Assembly (NCBI GenBank): GCA_900299255.1 | Contig: OMJB01000027.1 | Coordinates: forward strand, 1-32,557 | Source of the DNA: Sphingobacteriales bacterium | GTDB taxonomy: Bacteria > Bacteroidota > Bacteroidia > Chitinophagales > Chitinophagaceae | Length of the DNA: 32,557 nt | Reading direction: 5' to 3' | Position numbers and translations under genes: made by a program | Shown: positions 8,497 through 15,914 of the stretch, one piece after another | Layout: every line of letters starts with the position of its first letter | Numbering within the stretch: the stretch's first letter is position 1 | Notes under the pieces: generated by a model | Database searches by the model: none | Seen by the model: the letters and a program-made list of their open reading frames with translations, nothing else | Told to the model about the DNA's origin: nothing

Positions 8497-8718
8497 ATGA
8501 AATATCAGTTTAAAACCAATATAAATTGCGGTGGCTGCATAGCTGCTGTAACGCCATGTCTGAATGCGGTTAGTGACATTCAAAACTGGAGTGTAGATAC
8601 TGCAAATCCATCTAAAATACTGACTGTTGAAACCGGGGATATGAGTGCAGACCAGATAAGGGAAGTTGTGGAGCGTGCCGGATACAAAGCTGAGGCTGTA
8701 GCCACAGAGCAGGCTTAG
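8497..8718 (+). CDS. Heavy-metal-associated (HMA) domain protein, CopZ-like
   Basis: Small cytoplasmic metal-binding protein of 73 residues, the size of a lone HMA (ferredoxin-like) domain. The loop NCGGCIAAV near residues 10-18 carries the CxxC pair that binds Cu(I) or a similar soft metal; the usual MxCxxC Met is replaced (INCGGC). The rest, with the NWSVDTANPSKILTV strand and a C-terminal EVVERAGYKAE helix, fits the fold. The frame can be extended to an ATG at 8467, but a -7-like GATATTTG (8477-8484) falls inside that extension, so I prefer the ATG at 8497. No P-type ATPase or copper regulator lies in the window, so the client is unknown. Confidence 0.8.
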   Translation: MKYQFKTNINCGGCIAAVTPCLNAVSDIQNWSVDTANPSKILTVETGDMSADQIREVVERAGYKAEAVATEQA

Positions 8719-8749
8719 GGTGCTGGCCGGACAATTAAACCAGAAGCAG

Positions 8750-8757
8750 TATTTTTG
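8750..8757 (+). promoter_or_regulatory. Candidate -7 box overlapping the annotated TTG start
   Basis: TATTTTTG matches TAnnTTTG exactly and includes the TTG (8755-8757) that is the first possible start of the pseudouridine synthase frame. If the box is used, that TTG cannot be in the mRNA and translation must begin further down, for example at TTG 8776. Confidence 0.4.
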
Positions 8758-10455
8758 AGGCTTAAACTTTTTTACTTGCCCGCCGACAGCAGGATATCGT
8801 ATTTCACAGATGAATCTATAAAAGGGATAGCACTGCCAGAGCGGTTTACATTTCCGTTTTATTATGAGCCGCACCCGCTGACCAGAATTGCGGCCGGTGA
8901 ACTGCAGGCGTATCTGGAAACTCAGGCACATCTGGATCACAATTTCGGACTGAATGACGGCAAGGAAGGCCTTGTTATTGGTAAGATGTTTGGCGTGCTG
9001 GTGGTACAGGATAAGAATGGTCAATTAGGGTATCTCTCAGCATTCTCGGGCAAACTGGCTGGCACCAACGACCATCCCAGATTTGTTCCGCCAGTGTTTG
9101 ATATGCTGGTAGAAGACAGTTTCTTTCTGAAGGAACAGGAGGTAATCAATGCTATTAATTATCAGATTGATGATATACTGGGTAGTGATGCCTACCAACA
9201 TATAAAACATGAAACGGAGCAGCTGACTGCCCAGGCGGCTCAGGAGCTCAGTGAACTGAAACAGGAATTAAAAACCAATAAGGAAAACCGAGACAGTGTA
9301 AGGGCCGCGCAAAAAAGCGTGCTTAATGAGCAGGAATATGCGCTGCTGGAGGCTGGCCTGGTGGAGCAAAGCCTGCAGGGGCACTTCAGGCTTAAAGATG
9401 CCAAAAGGCAGTGGAAGGAAGTACTGGATACAAAAAACGCAGTGCTGGAAGAGTTTGAAGCCCGTATAGAAGCCTTAAAAAACGAACGAAAAGAGCGGTC
9501 TGCCGCATTACAGCAGCAGCTTTTTGAGCAGTATGTATTTCTGAATATTAAGGGCCAGAACAAAAGCCTGTACGATATCTTCCGCATAACTGCTTTTGGC
9601 CAGCCGCCATCTGCTGCCGGTGAATGCGCTACGCCCAAGTTGCTGCAATACGCATTTGCAAACGGATACAGGCCACTAGCTATGGCGGAGTTTTGGTGGG
9701 GAGCATCGCCCAGGTCTGAGATCAGAAAACATAAGCAGTTTTACCCGGCATGCACAGGCAAGTGTAAACCCATACTGGCCCACATGCTCGATGGAATGGA
9801 GATAGATGACAACCCGTTTTTGCAGATCGACCGCCGTGAAGGAGGGCTGGATGTAGTGTTTGAAGATGATTGCATTATAGTAGTGAACAAGCCTGCCGGG
9901 CTGCGCTCAGTGCCGGGTATTGAAGTGCAGGATTCGGTGTACACCAGGCTGAAACAGCTGATGCAAACAGAACCACAGATGGTGCACCGGCTGGATATGG
10001 ACACATCGGGCGTGCTGGTGGTAGCTAAGACGCGAGGGGCGCACAAGCACATTCAAAAACAGTTTCTGGAACGCACTGTAAGTAAGCGATATACAGCATT
10101 GCTTTCGGGGGTATTACAGGGGCAGGAAGGGTTAATAGACCTGCCTTTATGTGCCGACCCATTTAACAGGCCGCGGCAACTGGTTAGTTTTGAAACCGGA
10201 AAGAACAGCGTTACAAAGTGGAAAGTAAACACAAGGTATGCAGTAACCACAAAGGTGGATTTCTGGCCACTCACCGGGCGCACGCACCAGCTGCGTGTGC
10301 ATTCAGCTCATGAGCTGGGCCTCAACGCACCCATTGTGGGCGACGATATATATGGTACCGCATCAGAGAGGATGTACCTTCACGCGGCTCATATTGAATT
10401 GATACACCCAAAAACCAAGGAGCAAATCAGTTTCAGTGTAGCTGAGGGCTTTTAG
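8755..10455 (+). CDS. RluA-family pseudouridine synthase with long coiled-coil N-terminal half
   Basis: Converts specific uridines in rRNA or tRNA to pseudouridine. The 566-residue frame has an N-terminal domain (about 1-135) opening with a FTFPFYYEPHPLTRIAA segment, a coiled coil rich in Glu, Gln and Lys (about 145-260), a linker, and a catalytic RluA domain from about 365 to the end. The catalytic Asp lies in HRLDMDTSGVLV; other family motifs are VNKPAGLRSVPG, KRYTALLSG and PLTGRTHQLRVH. This extended form is common in Bacteroidota, whereas E. coli RluA-type enzymes are 220-330 residues. There is no ATG in the first 75 codons. TTG 8755 is the outermost start but overlaps a -7 box, so TTG 8776 is equally possible. 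The target nucleotide cannot be read from sequence. Confidence 0.85.
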   Translation: MRLKLFYLPADSRISYFTDESIKGIALPERFTFPFYYEPHPLTRIAAGELQAYLETQAHLDHNFGLNDGKEGLVIGKMFGVLVVQDKNGQLGYLSAFSGKLAGTNDHPRFVPPVFDMLVEDSFFLKEQEVINAINYQIDDILGSDAYQHIKHETEQLTAQAAQELSELKQELKTNKENRDSVRAAQKSVLNEQEYALLEAGLVEQSLQGHFRLKDAKRQWKEVLDTKNAVLEEFEARIEALKNERKERSAALQQQLFEQYVFLNIKGQNKSLYDIFRITAFGQPPSAAGECATPKLLQYAFANGYRPLAMAEFWWGASPRSEIRKHKQFYPACTGKCKPILAHMLDGMEIDDNPFLQIDRREGGLDVVFEDDCIIVVNKPAGLRSVPGIEVQDSVYTRLKQLMQTEPQMVHRLDMDTSGVLVVAKTRGAHKHIQKQFLERTVSKRYTALLSGVLQGQEGLIDLPLCADPFNRPRQLVSFETGKNSVTKWKVNTRYAVTTKVDFWPLTGRTHQLRVHSAHELGLNAPIVGDDIYGTASERMYLHAAHIELIHPKTKEQISFSVAEGF

Positions 10456-10459
10456 TGTA

Positions 10460-10480
10460 CTCGGCTGGAACTGAGCCGGG
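10460..10480 (+). terminator. Weak hairpin after the pseudouridine synthase gene
   Basis: Seven-base arms CTCGGCT and AGCCGGG (one G-T pair) with a 7-nt loop lie 5 bp after the stop codon. No U-run follows, so intrinsic termination is uncertain. Confidence 0.3.
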
Positions 10481-10537
10481 AACCAATTTAGTTATACCAT
10501 ACTATACAACTTTGCTAAAATATTCAGAGGCAACAAA

Positions 10538-11056
10538 ATGAAAACAGAAATAAAAAGGGCAACAGAAGAAGACTATATAGCAATTGTGGCAATTGGCCGC
10601 GTCTCTGTTTATGATGCTCATATTGCCAGTTGTTCTGAAGAAGACATGAATGATTATATGGCGCGCAGCTACAATTATGAAGCCGTAAGAACGGAGCTTC
10701 GCGACCCGGCCAACATTTACAGCATACTGTATGTAAATGAGAAGCCGGCAGGGTTTTCAAAGATTGTACTGAATGCAGCACACCCAAATATTACCCTGAA
10801 GCACACCACCAAGCTGGACCGGATATACCTGTTAAAAGAGTATCATGACCTTAAGCTAGGTTATGAACTGCTGATGCACAATGTTGTTTTCTGTAAGGCA
10901 AATGGCCAGGCTGGCATGTGGTTGTTTACCTGGACGGGCAATGCAAGGGCAGTGAGATTTTACGAAAAGGCAGGTTTTAAGATTGTTGGCAGCCATATGT
11001 ATAGAGTATCTGCTAACCACTCCAACCCCAATCACCATATGCTGCTTACCTGGTGA
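10538..11056 (+). CDS. GNAT-family N-acetyltransferase
   Basis: Acetyl-CoA-dependent N-acetyltransferase of 172 residues, cytoplasmic, substrate unknown. The GNAT core is visible: beta-strand YSILYVNEKPAGFSKIVL, motif A in LDRIYLLKEYHDLKLGYELL (the pyrophosphate-binding loop is poorly conserved, DLKLGY in place of Q/RxxGxG/A), and the C-terminal signature GNARAVRFYEKAGFKIVG. Homologues of this type are generic RimI-like or small-molecule acetyltransferases. A -7-like CAACTTTG (10507-10514) precedes the ATG by 23 nt, so the gene probably has its own promoter. It ends in TGA, evidence that TGA is a normal stop codon here. Confidence 0.85.
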   Translation: MKTEIKRATEEDYIAIVAIGRVSVYDAHIASCSEEDMNDYMARSYNYEAVRTELRDPANIYSILYVNEKPAGFSKIVLNAAHPNITLKHTTKLDRIYLLKEYHDLKLGYELLMHNVVFCKANGQAGMWLFTWTGNARAVRFYEKAGFKIVGSHMYRVSANHSNPNHHMLLTW

Positions 11057-11147
11057 TTGCAGTAACAATGAATTCTTCACATTTTCTTCTGATATTAATA
11101 GGTATATTTAGATACTGAAGTAATGCTGAAGTTATTGTTCTGTTTTC

Positions 11148-11648
11148 ATGAAAAGAACCCTTTTACTTGTTGCAATGTTGCTGCTGTCTGTTAAATTTTT
11201 CGGGCAGCAGTTGCCTGCTGTACTGATCAAAGATGCAACAACAGGAAGGAAGGTGGCTTTTAATGAAATTGTTGGTAAGGGTAAAGTGACCCTTGTTACC
11301 TTTTGGGGTACCTGGTGTGCCCATGGAAAAAAGGAGGTCAGAACAATAGCATCAAAGCTGCTCGACTGGCAAAAACAAGCTGATTTTAATTTTATAGCTA
11401 TTGCAGCACATGAGCAGCAGTCAGAAAGATTTGTGCGCATTTATGCAGATCAGCAGGGATGGAAGTTTCCGTGCTATACAGATGTAAATGCTGATCTGGG
11501 CAATACTTTTGATCTCAGGGCATTGCCGCTAACGTTGATAATTGACCAGAATGGCAAGGTTATATTTAGCCATACCGGGTATGATAATGGCAAGGAAATA
11601 GTCAGTGCATTGATGCGGATTTGCGGGCACTCGAATGTAAAAAGGTAG
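11148..11648 (+). CDS. Exported TlpA/thioredoxin-like protein lacking the second active-site Cys
   Basis: Periplasmic thioredoxin-fold protein of 166 residues with signal peptide (residues 1-19). TlpA/ResA-type proteins reduce disulfides, often in cytochrome c maturation. The fold is clear: TLVTFWGTWC at 48-57, and the cis-proline loop ALPLTLIIDQNGKVI at about 125-139 (Pro126). The active site that should read WCxPC is WCAHG here: Cys57 is kept while the resolving Cys is Gly60 and the Pro is His. A classical dithiol cycle is therefore not possible. The protein may work as a monothiol enzyme, bind a ligand such as haem or metal, or have lost catalysis. Cys108 and a Cys near the C-terminus could pair with Cys57. 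It lies just upstream of, and co-oriented with, blaI. Confidence 0.8.
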   Translation: MKRTLLLVAMLLLSVKFFGQQLPAVLIKDATTGRKVAFNEIVGKGKVTLVTFWGTWCAHGKKEVRTIASKLLDWQKQADFNFIAIAAHEQQSERFVRIYADQQGWKFPCYTDVNADLGNTFDLRALPLTLIIDQNGKVIFSHTGYDNGKEIVSALMRICGHSNVKR

Positions 11649-11708
11649 TTTTGCCAGTGCTTATTTACACTTCCTTTATCTCTTTTTAAAAATAATTTTT
11701 GAAATTTA

Positions 11709-11740
11709 TTTGGTGAACTATAAATATAGTTTTAGCTTTG
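11709..11740 (+). promoter_or_regulatory. blaI promoter (-33 TTTG, -7 TAGCTTTG)
   Basis: TTTG at 11709-11712 and TAGCTTTG at 11733-11740 are separated by 20 nt, a good match to the Bacteroidota promoter layout. The ATG of blaI is 20 nt past the -7 box. Both palindromic operators overlap or abut this promoter. Confidence 0.7.
11716..11731. promoter_or_regulatory. BlaI operator 1
   Basis: AACTATAAATATAGTT: 7-base arms AACTATA/TATAGTT around a 2-base centre. It fills the spacer between -33 and -7 of the blaI promoter, the ideal place to block RNA polymerase. Confidence 0.7.
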
Positions 11741-11756
11741 AACTATAATTATAGTT
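11741..11756. promoter_or_regulatory. BlaI operator 2
   Basis: AACTATAATTATAGTT is a perfect 16-bp palindrome with the same arms as operator 1, 25 bp centre to centre from it. It starts right after the -7 box, so it covers the transcription start and the leader, ending 4 nt before the blaI ATG. Confidence 0.75.
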
Positions 11757-11760
11757 TTAG

Positions 11761-12120
11761 ATGAAATCGTTGACAAGGGCAGAAGAACAGGTAATGAAAG
11801 TTTTATGGCAGCTGGAGAGCGGCCTACTAATGGGGGTGGTGGATAATATGCCACAGCCGCAGCCACATAAAAATACAGTAGCAACAATACTAAAGACGCT
11901 GGTAGAAAAAGAATTTGTAAGGATTGAGCAGTTGGGCAGGATACACAGGTATCACCCACTGGTTAGCAAAGAAGATTATTCGAGTTCATCACTCACTAAT
12001 GTGGTGAAGGGATACTTTGAAGGCTCGTTCAGTAATGTTGTATCATTTATGGTAGATGAGAAAAAGCTGTCTGTTGAAGACCTGGAACTACTTTTAAAAC
12101 AATTAAAGAAAACCAAATAA
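11761..12120 (+). CDS. BlaI/MecI/CopY-family repressor
   Basis: Winged-helix transcriptional repressor of 119 residues. BlaI/MecI proteins bind palindromes as dimers and are released when the partner M56 membrane protease triggers their cleavage. The N-terminal winged helix covers about residues 1-75 (TRAEEQVMKVLWQLE, then the recognition-helix segment NTVATILKTLVEKEFV and wing LGRIHRYHPLV). The C-terminal dimerisation helices follow (FMVDEKKLSVEDLELLLKQL). Two palindromes with identical arms surround its promoter, so it almost certainly represses itself and the M56 gene, which starts 10 bp after its stop. No beta-lactamase gene is present in the window, so the regulated response is probably not beta-lactam resistance. 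Confidence 0.9.
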   Translation: MKSLTRAEEQVMKVLWQLESGLLMGVVDNMPQPQPHKNTVATILKTLVEKEFVRIEQLGRIHRYHPLVSKEDYSSSSLTNVVKGYFEGSFSNVVSFMVDEKKLSVEDLELLLKQLKKTK

Positions 12121-12130
12121 AACTGTAGAT

Positions 12131-13761
12131 ATGGAAACCCTGGGCTTATTTATTCTGAAGAGCATTGTAGTCAGTGGACTGCTCACCTTATGGTATTTTG
12201 CGGCCCTGCGAGGCAGAAAGCTGCATCATTATAACAGATTCTTTCTGCTAACGATACTTTTTGCCAGCCTCGCCATTCCATTGCTTCATTTTAATTTGTT
12301 CAGTATCCCCCGCCCTGCCGCCATTCAACTCTCGGCTGTATCGGTTTCGGGCGAGGCAACTGATGAACATACTTATAACAACATAGTATCTACCGATACG
12401 CCGTCATCAGGTTTTGATTGGCCTCAGAAAGCAGGAATCGGAGTTGCTGCTGTTAGCCTGTTTTTGCTGTCTGTTTTATTGGTTAGAATAGTGAAACTCA
12501 ACAGGCTATTTGCAAAATACCCTGTAACCAGAATGGGCAGGATAAAGCTCATCAATACAGACCTTCAGGCAGCACCGTTCACGTTTTTAAATAACCTATT
12601 CTGGAACAGTACCATTCCAATGGATGATGAAATAGGCAGGCGTATACTCCGGCATGAGGAGGCCCACATAGCGGAGGGCCATACCTATGATAAACTCTTT
12701 TGTCAAATATTGTCTTGTATTTTCTGGTTCAATCCTTTTATTGGGCCATACTGAAAGAACTGGAAGTGGTTCATGAGTTTATTGCCGATGAGCAATCAGT
12801 TGACAACCGTGACACCGGCCTGTTTGCCATGATGATGCTACGAACATACAATAACGGCACCTACCCGATACCCGAACATCATTTCTTTTCCTCCAACGTA
12901 AAACGCCGTTTGAATATGCTTGAAAAATCAGCCGCACCTTCATTTTCATTATTGAGAAAGTTTATGGCGTTACCACTAATTACCGCCGCAGTAATGATGC
13001 TTTCGTTTAATATGGTTAGTTCAACAGCTGGCAGTATTACCCCTGCTAAAAAGAAAATTATACTTGCAGTAGACCCGGGCCATGGCGGTGATGATGCTGG
13101 TGCAAAATCCGGTGCATTTTTAGAAAAGGATATTTGCCTCTTATATGCAAAGAGATTGCAGGAGCTTGCATCAGGTTATAATATAGAAGTGCAGCTAACC
13201 AGAAACAATGATGAATCAGTGCCACTATCAAACAGGGTGGCATTGTGTGACAAAGTGAAAGCAGATTTATTCTTATCACTACATGTGGAAAATGAACAGG
13301 GTACTAATAAGGCTAAGGGAGATTTTGATATATTTATTTCAGGTAAAGCACCGTTTGCGGAGCGAAGTGGTAACTGTAGTAACTCAATTTTTACTGCTAT
13401 GGTTAACAGCGGCATTATCCCTGGTGAGACAGCCGGGTGCATGCACAATCCAAGCAAAGTGTGCAGTCAATGTATAGGCCTGCCTGCCAGCAATGTTGCC
13501 GTTTCAAAAAAAGAAGGTGTGTTTGTTTTGAACAATGCTCACGTTCCTGCTATGGTCATGGTGCTGGGAAATATCAAAAACACTCAGGCTATGCAGAATC
13601 TTGTTGATCACAACAAAATGGATCTGTTGTGCAATACTATATTGAAAGGTATAGTTGAAGGTGCTGAAGCTAAAACAATACCTAAAACAGGCTGTGGGCC
13701 AGTGCCACAAAGCAACGATAAGTACGTATTTGCCAGGTTAACACCCAATATGAATAACTAA
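12131..13761 (+). pseudogene. M56 (BlaR1-like) membrane metalloprotease fused to a degenerate amidase sensor domain; one frameshift
   Basis: Predicted inner-membrane signal transducer for the upstream BlaI repressor. Frame 1 (12131-12754, 207 residues) has membrane helices at about 5-26, 37-57 and 101-121, then the cytoplasmic zinc-protease motif HEEAH (175-179), and reads FWFNPFI before leaving the family. Frame 2 (about 12736-13761) continues with AILKELEVVHEFIADE, the next M56 motif with the likely third zinc ligand. It then has a fourth membrane helix (near 12960-13025) and an extracytoplasmic Amidase_3-like domain (13054-13660). One missing T near 12736-12743 restores a 543-residue protein. 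The amidase domain keeps zinc ligands in DPGHGG, LEKD and SLHVEN, but the catalytic Glu of VEIGF is Val (MVMVLGNI, codon 13561-13563). It also has a Cys-rich insertion (CMHNPSKVCSQC). Expected role: binding peptidoglycan fragments rather than cleaving them. The frameshift may be a sequencing error or real inactivation. Confidence 0.75.
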
Positions 13762-13791
13762 TACTTATTATTTATTTGTAGTTTTTACACA

Positions 13792-13806
13792 GGATACAAA
13801 GTATCC
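13792..13806. promoter_or_regulatory. Palindrome upstream of the propeller gene
   Basis: GGATACAAAGTATCC: perfect 6-base arms with a 3-base centre, 47 bp before the ATG of the propeller gene. It could be an operator or a small hairpin. It is unlike the BlaI operators. Confidence 0.35.
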
Positions 13807-13853
13807 CTAAACCATTATTGCCTTAACTTGTTACACCTCTTAATCAGTAAACT

Positions 13854-15308
13854 ATGAAAAAAGTATGCCTATTGCTGTTGGTAACAACAGTAGCTATCTG
13901 CGGATTTACGCAAACTAAAAAGAATGCAGGCCTATTTGCCGGAAAAGCAAGTAAGCCGAAACTGATTAACCCTGAAGGAAAGACGCCATTCCCTTATGCT
14001 CATTTTGTCAATAAAGGCTTTGAAGACAAATCAGGAATACTGTGGTTTGGTTCTTCTGAAGGCGTATACCGGTATGACGGCAATTTGTTTACACTATTTG
14101 AAGAAATGGACGGGACTGACGTTCGGTCTAAAATGAACTCGCTGACCAACATTACACAAGACAGAATGGGAAACGTTTGGTTTGGAGCGGTGGGCGCAGC
14201 TATCCGCTTCAACGGTAAAGCTTTTGAAAGTATTAAAATGCCTTCAAACAGCATAGCCGGCTATTTTGGAATTTCTGAATCCGGAAACTCAAAGCGCAAT
14301 CTTTGGGATGAAACACCTGAAGTAAAAGTCTTCCCTGATATAGCTGGCAATGTCTGGTTCTTCTCAGGTTGCAATGTTTTTCGACACAATGAGAAAACAG
14401 GGTTGGCAGAGCATACCGGGCTTGGCTACTACATGAAAAATGTAATTGCACCATACGATAGTGTGCGCAGAGATTATACGATACATACGGTTTATCAGGA
14501 CAGAATAGGCGGGCTTTGGTTTACGGCCTCTGGATGCCAGACTGCAAAAAATGAAGCCTACAGGCTGTTTGGTGGCTGGGCAGGCAATAAGTGTATTTTG
14601 AATCAATGCAATCAAGATCTTAAGCAGGCAAGTGATGTTGTGGCCCATAACAAACATATTGCGTCAAATTTCTCGAAGCTGTCACTCTGGGAAACCCATA
14701 ACACTTTTAGCTTTACTTGCTGCATGGAAGACCGTGATGGGAACATGTGGTTTGGCACAGACCGCGATGGCGTTTATCGTTATGATGTGAAAGGTGTTTC
14801 ATTAGATCCATCAACAGCGCATACACGAAATGACCACTACTTTATTACCCGGTTTACTTTGAATGACCAGCTGAGCAAGAGCTATATAGAAAAAATTCAC
14901 CAGGATCAATCCGGAAGAATATGGTTTGGTACCGGTCCTCAGAGTAATTTTCAGGGGGATGGTGTATTCTGTTACAACCCCAATTCCCCTCAGAAAAATG
15001 GTACCCCTGTTGTAAAACACTATACAACGGCTGATGGTTTATGCAGTAAAAGCCCATTTAGCAACAATGTAATTATGTCTTTTGCTGATGACAATTCCGG
15101 CAAAGTATGGTTCGGCGGAGATGGTGGGTTGAGTTATTTCGATGGGAAGAAATTCGTTAGCCTATTAAAGAAAGATGGCCTCACAGATGACCACGTTGGC
15201 TTTATAATCAAGGATAATAAAGGCAGAATTTGGCTAGGTACATGGAATCTTGGGTTGTACTCATTTGACGGAAAAACTATGAAGTGCTTCACTGAAAGCA
15301 ATTCCTAG
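13854..15308 (+). CDS. Periplasmic two-component-regulator-type beta-propeller protein (Reg_prop repeats), no kinase
   Basis: Exported protein of 484 residues with a signal peptide (residues 1-19, ending GFTQ). It contains repeated propeller blades of the Reg_prop type: DKSGILWFGSSEGVYRYDG, DRMGNVWFGAVGAAIRFNG, DRIGGLWFTASG, DRDGNMWFGTDRDGVYRYD, DQSGRIWFGTGP, NSGKVWFGGDGGLSYFDG and NKGRIWLGTWNLGLYSFDG, about seven blades in all. In hybrid two-component systems such blades form the periplasmic sensor in front of a histidine kinase. Here the protein ends after the last blade and no membrane or kinase segment follows, so it is either a free-standing secreted propeller or a binding partner for another sensor. 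It follows the M56 gene on the same strand after 92 bp, with its own palindrome and no BlaI-like operator. Confidence 0.8.
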   Translation: MKKVCLLLLVTTVAICGFTQTKKNAGLFAGKASKPKLINPEGKTPFPYAHFVNKGFEDKSGILWFGSSEGVYRYDGNLFTLFEEMDGTDVRSKMNSLTNITQDRMGNVWFGAVGAAIRFNGKAFESIKMPSNSIAGYFGISESGNSKRNLWDETPEVKVFPDIAGNVWFFSGCNVFRHNEKTGLAEHTGLGYYMKNVIAPYDSVRRDYTIHTVYQDRIGGLWFTASGCQTAKNEAYRLFGGWAGNKCILNQCNQDLKQASDVVAHNKHIASNFSKLSLWETHNTFSFTCCMEDRDGNMWFGTDRDGVYRYDVKGVSLDPSTAHTRNDHYFITRFTLNDQLSKSYIEKIHQDQSGRIWFGTGPQSNFQGDGVFCYNPNSPQKNGTPVVKHYTTADGLCSKSPFSNNVIMSFADDNSGKVWFGGDGGLSYFDGKKFVSLLKKDGLTDDHVGFIIKDNKGRIWLGTWNLGLYSFDGKTMKCFTESNS

Positions 15309-15458
15309 TCATTTTAACTTACTTACCCGGAAACTACAATCCAGACAGAATGTGGTTTTGGGATATGCCAAATCATTGGTTATTTTTACCTCGCTTTGCA
15401 CAACGGGCGCAACGCCAAAGCAGAGTAAGAACCAATAAACACTAAAAACTGATACCAA

Positions 15459-15860
15459 ATGAACATTTTAAAAACAACGGTAACTGCCGCTATCGTACTT
15501 GCCATTGCTTCTTGCAGCGGATTAAAGAAAAACACTTCCTCTTCTGCTGAAAAAACAGCCGGTGGCCAACCGGCAAAGAAATCGAAATCGGCTGATGGCA
15601 TTTATGCTCCCGGCAGTGATGAACTTGCTGCAGTGCAGAGCAAATATGCTGGTACTTCCATACAGACACTCACTGATGGTTACAAGCTTTATACCAGTGT
15701 TTGCACCAATTGCCATGATGCAAAGAATATCTATAGGGAGCCTGAGCAGTTATGGCCAGGTATAATTGATGCAATGGCCCAGAAAGCTTCACTAACTGCC
15801 GTGCAGAAAGATGCGGTACTCAGATATGTAATGTCTGTTAAGGCGGTGCAAAAAAAATAG
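15459..15860 (+). CDS. Small cytochrome c lipoprotein
   Basis: Exported haem protein of 133 residues, probably anchored to a membrane facing the periplasm. The signal peptide ends in a lipobox (AIASC, Cys19). A Lys/Ser/Ala-rich linker of about 35 residues follows, then one c-type haem site CTNCH (about 82-86). A Met in the IIDAMAQKA helix some 20 residues later could serve as the distal ligand, and the closing helix QKDAVLRYVMSV is typical of class I cytochromes c. The redox partner is unknown; no oxidase or dehydrogenase genes lie nearby. It ends 54 bp before the CDGSH gene. Confidence 0.8.
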   Translation: MNILKTTVTAAIVLAIASCSGLKKNTSSSAEKTAGGQPAKKSKSADGIYAPGSDELAAVQSKYAGTSIQTLTDGYKLYTSVCTNCHDAKNIYREPEQLWPGIIDAMAQKASLTAVQKDAVLRYVMSVKAVQKK

Positions 15861-15914
15861 TTGTTGACGGTGCGGGCTTATTTGAAATATTTCCCGCTCT
15901 GAAAAACCAATATT

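Noticed and set aside
12736-12739. Programmed -1 frameshift in the M56 gene
   Set aside because: T-TTT allows single-tRNA slippage at best; there is no X-XXY-YYZ heptamer and no clear downstream stem. A lost T gives a better family match (NPFIW) than slippage (NPFYW).
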